A stretch of DNA of 64,000 bases from Pseudomonas sp. JM0905a (lineage in GTDB: Bacteria; Pseudomonadota; Gammaproteobacteria; Pseudomonadales; Pseudomonadaceae): contig NZ_JACXBU010000002.1 in assembly GCF_014700075.1 (NCBI RefSeq), positions 372,001 through 436,000 of the forward strand, read 5' to 3'. Shown here piece by piece: positions 60,466-64,000 of the stretch (positions within the stretch are counted from its first letter, which is position 1; the number at the start of each line of letters is the position of its first letter). The notes under the pieces are model-generated. The model had not been told where the DNA came from and made no database searches. It saw only the letters and a program-made list of their open reading frames with translations. The position numbers and the translations under genes are program-made.

Positions 60466-60562
60466 TGTAGGGGCGAACTTATTCGCCAAGGGCGACGAAG
60501 CGGCCCCTGGCAAAACGGCAGACAGACCCGTGGTCGGCTTGGCGATTGAAATCGTCCCTGCA
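60466..60562. repeat. Composite palindromic repeat, copy 3 (reversed)
   Basis: About 97 bases. The left end is TGTAGGGGCGAACTTATTCGCC and the right end is the complement of a TGCAGGGACGATTTCAATCGCC-type end, so the two end types are in reverse order compared with copies 1 and 2. It lies between the convergent HD-GYP-like and yggL genes. Confidence 0.75.
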
Positions 60563-60577
60563 GCAATTCGCAGGCAA

Positions 60578-60604
60578 CAAAAAAGGGCGCCAACAGGCGC
60601 CCTT
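60578..60604 (-). terminator. Intrinsic terminator of yggL
   Basis: On the minus strand AAGGGCGCC and GGCGCCCTT pair around TGTT and are followed by a T-run. It lies 20 bases after the yggL stop. Confidence 0.9.
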
Positions 60605-60623
60605 CTTCCATCCGACATCGCAC

Positions 60624-60965
60624 TCAGGCGTTGACCGGATTCTCCGGGTACCACACGTCGATCAGCGGGCTGACGGTGGAACCGGCCAGCTCGGCGTGGC
60701 CCTTCTGCAGCCAGGCTTCCACCTGGGTACGCTGCTCGGCGGTTACCGAACCACGCTTGCCGAGGCAAACGAAACCGTAGTCCTCGGCACCGATGAAGCC
60801 CAGGCCGTTGCTTTCGATCGCTTCGTCGATGAAACGCTCGAAGAACACCGAAACCGCTTCCGGATTCAGACCCTCCTTGTAGCTGAGGGTGAGTTCGAAA
60901 CCCAGTTCCTGGAATTCATCGACGCAAAGCTTCTTGCGCAGGCGGCGGGAGCGATTGGTGGCCAT
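60624..60965 (-). CDS. yggL: YggL-family 50S ribosome-binding protein (DUF469)
   Basis: A 113-aa small basic-start protein. The N-terminus NRSRRLRKKLCVDEFQELGF and the central VSVFFERFIDEAIESNGLGF are YggL signatures. YggL has been reported to associate with the large ribosomal subunit; the function is not settled. The ATG at 60965 is preceded by GAGGAAC; the open frame upstream to 61079 is unlikely. It is divergent from dacB and ends at a strong terminator. Confidence 0.9.
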   Translation of the reverse strand: MATNRSRRLRKKLCVDEFQELGFELTLSYKEGLNPEAVSVFFERFIDEAIESNGLGFIGAEDYGFVCLGKRGSVTAEQRTQVEAWLQKGHAELAGSTVSPLIDVWYPENPVNA

Positions 60966-61142
60966 AAGGCAGTTCCTCGGCAGAAATGACGGGCGGCACT
61001 CTAGCAGCTTCCGTCGCAACTTGCCCGCTCGCGGCGCACCCGAGGTTGCACTTGCAGACGAAATGAGTCGCGAACCCATAGCGTTGGGGCGGTGTTACGG
61101 CATAATGCGCCGATTTCCCGAACCCTCGTGGGAACAGTCACC

Positions 61143-61190
61143 ATGTCATCTTCTTTCGTTACCCGCCCTCGCCAGGAGGGCAAGCTTTGA
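61143..61190 (+). CDS. Possible 15-residue upstream leader peptide of dacB
   Basis: A short open frame (MSSSFVTRPRQEGKL) ends in TGA whose last base is the first base of the dacB ATG (TGATG). A GGGA lies about 11 bases before its start. The Shine-Dalgarno sequence of dacB (GGAGGG) is inside this frame. It could couple translation to dacB or be chance. Confidence 0.3.
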   Translation: MSSSFVTRPRQEGKL

Positions 61191-62647
61191 TGTTCAAGTC
61201 CATTCGTACCCTTACCCTTGCTGCCCTGATTCTCCCCGTTGCCCTGCCGCTGTCCGCCGCCCAGGTCAACACTAGCCTTCCCGCCAAGGTGCAGAAGGCC
61301 CTGACCGCCAACAAGATTTCCGCCAATTCGCTGTCCCTGGTGACCCTGCCGCTCACCGGCCCGGGCGCCCAGACGCTGGTCAACGCCGACGTGTCGGTAA
61401 ACCCCGCGTCCACCATGAAGCTGATCACCACCTACGCCGCCCTTGAGCTGCTCGGCCCCACCTACCAGTGGAAGACCGAGTTCTACGCCGACGGCCCGCT
61501 GAAGGACGGCGTGCTCAACGGCAACCTCTACCTCAAGGGTGGCGGCGATCCCAAGCTGAACATGGAAAAGCTCTGGCTGATGATGCGCGACCTGCGCGCC
61601 AACGGCGTGCGCGAGGTCACCGGCGACCTGGTGCTGGATCGCAGCTACTTCAACCACCCGCAGCTGCCGTCCTTCAACGACGACGGCGGCGACGACAACA
61701 AGCCCTTCCTGGTCGGCCCGGACTCGCTGCTGATCAACCTCAAGGCCGTGCGCCTGATCGCCCGCGCCGAAGGTGGCAAGGCCAGCCTGGCCATGGAGCC
61801 GCCGCTCGAGAACATCCGCATCGAGAACAAGCTGCAGGTGACCAAGGCCGCCAAGTGCCCCTCCTGGCCCGACGTGCGCTATAACCCGGTGACCCAGTTC
61901 GACGGCACCACCCTGATCGCCAGCGGAAAGCTGCCGGAAGGCTGCAGTGCCCAGACCTACATGTCCCTGCTCGACCATCCGGGCTACGCCGCCGGCGCCG
62001 TTCGCGCGTTCTGGAAGGAGCTCGGCGGCACCATCAACGGCAAGGACCGCGCGGGCGACGTGCCCAAGGACGCCAAGCTGCTGGCCCGCTCCTTCTCCCC
62101 GGACCTGGTTGAAGTCATCCGCGACATCAACAAGTACAGCAACAACACCATGGCCCAGCAGCTGTTCCTCAGCATCGGCGCGCGCTACCGCACCGATGCC
62201 GACGGCGACGACGCAAAGGCCGCACAACGGGTGATCCGCAACTGGCTGGCGAAGAAGGGCATCACCGCGCCGCACCTGGTGATGGAAAATGGTTCGGGCC
62301 TGTCGCGCAACGAGCGGGTCAGCGCCCGCGAGATGGCCACCATCCTCCAGGCCGCCTGGCAGAGCCCCTACGCGGCCGAGTTCATTTCCTCGCTGCCGCT
62401 GGTGGCGATGGACGGCACCATGCGCAAGCGCCTGCGCCGCACGGCCCTGGAAGGTGAGGCCCACATCAAGACCGGCACCCTGAACACGGTCCGAGCCATC
62501 GCCGGCTTCAGCCGCGACAGCAATGGCAACACCTGGGCTGTCGTGGCAATCCTCAACGATTCACGCCCCTGGGGCGCATCGGCGATTCTCGACCAGGTGC
62601 TGGTGGACCTGTACCGCCAGCCCAAGGGCGTCGCCGGCGCCAACTGA
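61190..62647 (+). CDS. dacB: D-alanyl-D-alanine carboxypeptidase/endopeptidase DacB (PBP4)
   Basis: A 485-aa periplasmic class C penicillin-binding protein. The signal peptide covers residues 1-23 (LTLAALILPVALPLSAA). The active-site SxxK is Ser74-Lys77 (NPASTMK), the SxN motif is YSNNTMAQQ and the KTG motif is in HIKTGTLN. DacB trims pentapeptides and cuts cross-links; in P. aeruginosa its loss triggers AmpR-dependent AmpC beta-lactamase, so it connects to NagZ elsewhere in the window. GGAGGG is about 9 bases before the ATG. Confidence 0.95.
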   Translation: MFKSIRTLTLAALILPVALPLSAAQVNTSLPAKVQKALTANKISANSLSLVTLPLTGPGAQTLVNADVSVNPASTMKLITTYAALELLGPTYQWKTEFYADGPLKDGVLNGNLYLKGGGDPKLNMEKLWLMMRDLRANGVREVTGDLVLDRSYFNHPQLPSFNDDGGDDNKPFLVGPDSLLINLKAVRLIARAEGGKASLAMEPPLENIRIENKLQVTKAAKCPSWPDVRYNPVTQFDGTTLIASGKLPEGCSAQTYMSLLDHPGYAAGAVRAFWKELGGTINGKDRAGDVPKDAKLLARSFSPDLVEVIRDINKYSNNTMAQQLFLSIGARYRTDADGDDAKAAQRVIRNWLAKKGITAPHLVMENGSGLSRNERVSAREMATILQAAWQSPYAAEFISSLPLVAMDGTMRKRLRRTALEGEAHIKTGTLNTVRAIAGFSRDSNGNTWAVVAILNDSRPWGASAILDQVLVDLYRQPKGVAGAN

Positions 62648-62650
62648 CCC

Positions 62651-62677
62651 CGATGGCCGCCGTGCGGGCGGCCATCG
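62651..62677. terminator. Perfect 11-bp hairpin between convergent dacB and GGDEF genes
   Basis: CGATGGCCGCC and GGCGGCCATCG pair around a 5-base loop, directly after the dacB stop and directly before the convergent stop. Only short T-runs follow. Confidence 0.6.
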
Positions 62678-62678
62678 T

Positions 62679-64000
62679 TCATTCCGCGATACGGATCTGG
62701 TTGCGCCCTGCCTGCTTCGCCGCATAGACGGCGGCATCCACGCGGCGCAGCAGATCGTCGGCATCTTCCCCATCTCGCCAGGCGGCGCAGCCGAAGCTGG
62801 CGGTTACCCGCCCCACCCCCGCCACGTTCTCCTTCGCCAGCGCCTGCCATAGCGCCTGGGCGACCTGGAATGCCTGCTCGACATTGGTGTCGGGGCAGAG
62901 CACGACGAACTCTTCACCGCCCAGCCGGCACAGCACGTCGATGCGCCGCAGGCGCTCGCCGACCCGCAGGCACAACGCCTTGAGCACCCGGTCCCCGGCC
63001 TCGTGGCCATGGCAGTCGTTGATCTGCTTGAAATGGTCGACATCCAGCATCACCAGCGCCAGCGGGCCTTCGCGGCGTTCGGCGCGAGCGATCTCCAGGT
63101 CCAGGCGCTCCTGGAAATAGCGCCGGTTGTAGACGCCGGTCAGGGCATCGGTGATCGAGAGCGCACGCAACTCCTGCTCCACCAGCTTCAGCCCGGTGAT
63201 GTCTGTGATGTAGCCATGCCAGAGCACGGCGCCATCCTCCCCGCGTTCGGGTACCGACTCCCCGCGTAGCCAGCGCAGGCCCTGGCGCGGCAGTAGCACG
63301 CGGAAATCCTCGCGCCAGGGTGTGAGCAATTCGGCGGAGCGGCGGATCGAGCTCTGCACCCGCTCCAGGTCATCGGGATGGACGCGCTCCAGCAGGCCCA
63401 TCGCATCTTCCCGCACGGTTTCCGGGTCCACTTCGAAGACTTCGAGGATACCGGCGCTGGTGTAGGGGAAGCTGAAGTGCTCGTTCGGCTCCATGCGAAA
63501 CTGGTAAAGCACGCCGGGCACCCGCGCGCTGAGCTTCTCCAGCAGGCGATCACGGGCCTCCAGGGCCTGCTGCACGTGCTTGCGCTCGGTGATGTCGATC
63601 GCCACGCCGAGGTAGCCCACCAGCACTTCGCGCTCGTCACGCACACCCGTGAGGATCAGGCTGCCGGTGAGGCGACTGCCATCGCGGCGCTGGAAGGTCC
63701 ATTCCTGTTCGTCGAAGCGGTCGTCCGCCGTGACCTCCTCCATATAGGCCTGGAAATCCGGGACCAGCTTGCCCAGGCGCTGCCCGAGCGCCCGACAGCG
63801 CTCCGCTACCTCACTCTCCAGATGCAGCACCACCGGATGACGGCCGATCATTTCCACGGCCCGGTAGCCGAACATGCGCTCGGCGCCGACATTGAACTGA
63901 AGGATGGCACCACGCAGGTCGGTGCTGACGATCGCGACCTGGGTCGCGGCGTTCAGCAGGCTGCGGAGCTGGCCGTGAGCCATGGCCAGTTGCAGCTCCA
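62679..64000 (-). CDS. PAS-PAS-GGDEF diguanylate cyclase, 5' end outside the window
   Basis: At least 440 aa are visible and the frame stays open to the window end. Two PAS domains (AIVSTDLRGAILQFNVGAER; FSFPYTSAGILEVFEVDPE with a PAC region) precede the GGDEF domain. The active site reads GGEEF in CRLGGEEFVVL, and RRID lies five residues before it, the position of the inhibitory RxxD site, so the enzyme should be active and product-inhibited. An ATG at 63983 exists, but the helical residues before it (ELQLA) suggest the real start is further upstream, so more sensor domains are likely. Confidence 0.88.
   Translation of the reverse strand, partial: ELQLAMAHGQLRSLLNAATQVAIVSTDLRGAILQFNVGAERMFGYRAVEMIGRHPVVLHLESEVAERCRALGQRLGKLVPDFQAYMEEVTADDRFDEQEWTFQRRDGSRLTGSLILTGVRDEREVLVGYLGVAIDITERKHVQQALEARDRLLEKLSARVPGVLYQFRMEPNEHFSFPYTSAGILEVFEVDPETVREDAMGLLERVHPDDLERVQSSIRRSAELLTPWREDFRVLLPRQGLRWLRGESVPERGEDGAVLWHGYITDITGLKLVEQELRALSITDALTGVYNRRYFQERLDLEIARAERREGPLALVMLDVDHFKQINDCHGHEAGDRVLKALCLRVGERLRRIDVLCRLGGEEFVVLCPDTNVEQAFQVAQALWQALAKENVAGVGRVTASFGCAAWRDGEDADDLLRRVDAAVYAAKQAGRNQIRIAE

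Noticed and set aside
58777-60768. Minus-strand open frame of 663 aa opposite the HD-GYP-like gene
   Set aside because: Antisense shadow that also crosses the repeat and terminator downstream.

Overview
The window is GC-rich, almost fully coding DNA from a Pseudomonas-like gammaproteobacterium. The protein set (PsrA, LexA-SulA, FadBA, OprD-family porin, BvgS-like sensor, DacB) and, from memory, the gene order follow the P. aeruginosa PAO1 stretch around PA3001-PA3047. I did not align anything, so this synteny is recall, and the species is not identified. No phage, insertion sequence, plasmid or CRISPR array was seen. The only RNA gene is one tRNA-Pro(CGG).

Layout. 35-8271: a long GAPDH-like enzyme divergent from mfd, a CsiV-like periplasmic protein and a SWIM/SNF2 helicase. 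8347-11378 (minus): methylthioinosine phosphorylase, NagZ, a YkuD-domain protein without a signal peptide, and the fatty-acid-sensing repressor PsrA, whose promoter carries two PsrA palindromes sharing one base. 11557-12696: two tandem SOS boxes, then lexA-sulA. 12777-16625: small unknown proteins, topA and a DUF1653 protein. 16799-20141: fadBA (fatty-acid beta-oxidation) with a PsrA-like site upstream. 20616-27185: envelope or unknown proteins, a universal stress protein, Uup and soluble lytic transglycosylase. 27294-31030: MOSC protein, CheV, YegS-like lipid kinase and pirin.

31139-37037 is the most suggestive metabolic unit. A minus-strand operon encodes an alkyl-DHAP-synthase-like flavoprotein, a GlpD-like dehydrogenase and an FGGY kinase, and is divergent from an AraC-type regulator across a dyad that could be the operator. 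I infer a pathway for a glycerol-type, possibly ether-linked, substrate. 37188-39593: molybdenum cofactor genes moeA-moaB and mobA. 39672-41799: a YgdR-like lipoprotein, the tRNA, a glutaredoxin-like protein and a DUF5610-type protein. 41888-45011: a TetR regulator divergent from a GST / flavin-oxidase-fold / metallo-beta-lactamase-fold operon with an operator inside the promoter spacer. 45118-49035: OprD-family porin, Amt transporter and an ElaB/YqjE/YqjK-like inner-membrane operon with an AlgU-like promoter.

49157-64000 is rich in signalling genes: an EAL phosphodiesterase with a YkuI-like C-terminus, dGTPase, a FUSC membrane protein, a BvgSA/Roc-type two-component pair, a large HD-GYP-like sensor with a split catalytic domain, YggL, DacB, and a PAS-GGDEF cyclase cut by the window end. 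Three related palindromic repeats of about 77-98 bp each lie between convergent genes (31042, 37065, 60466).
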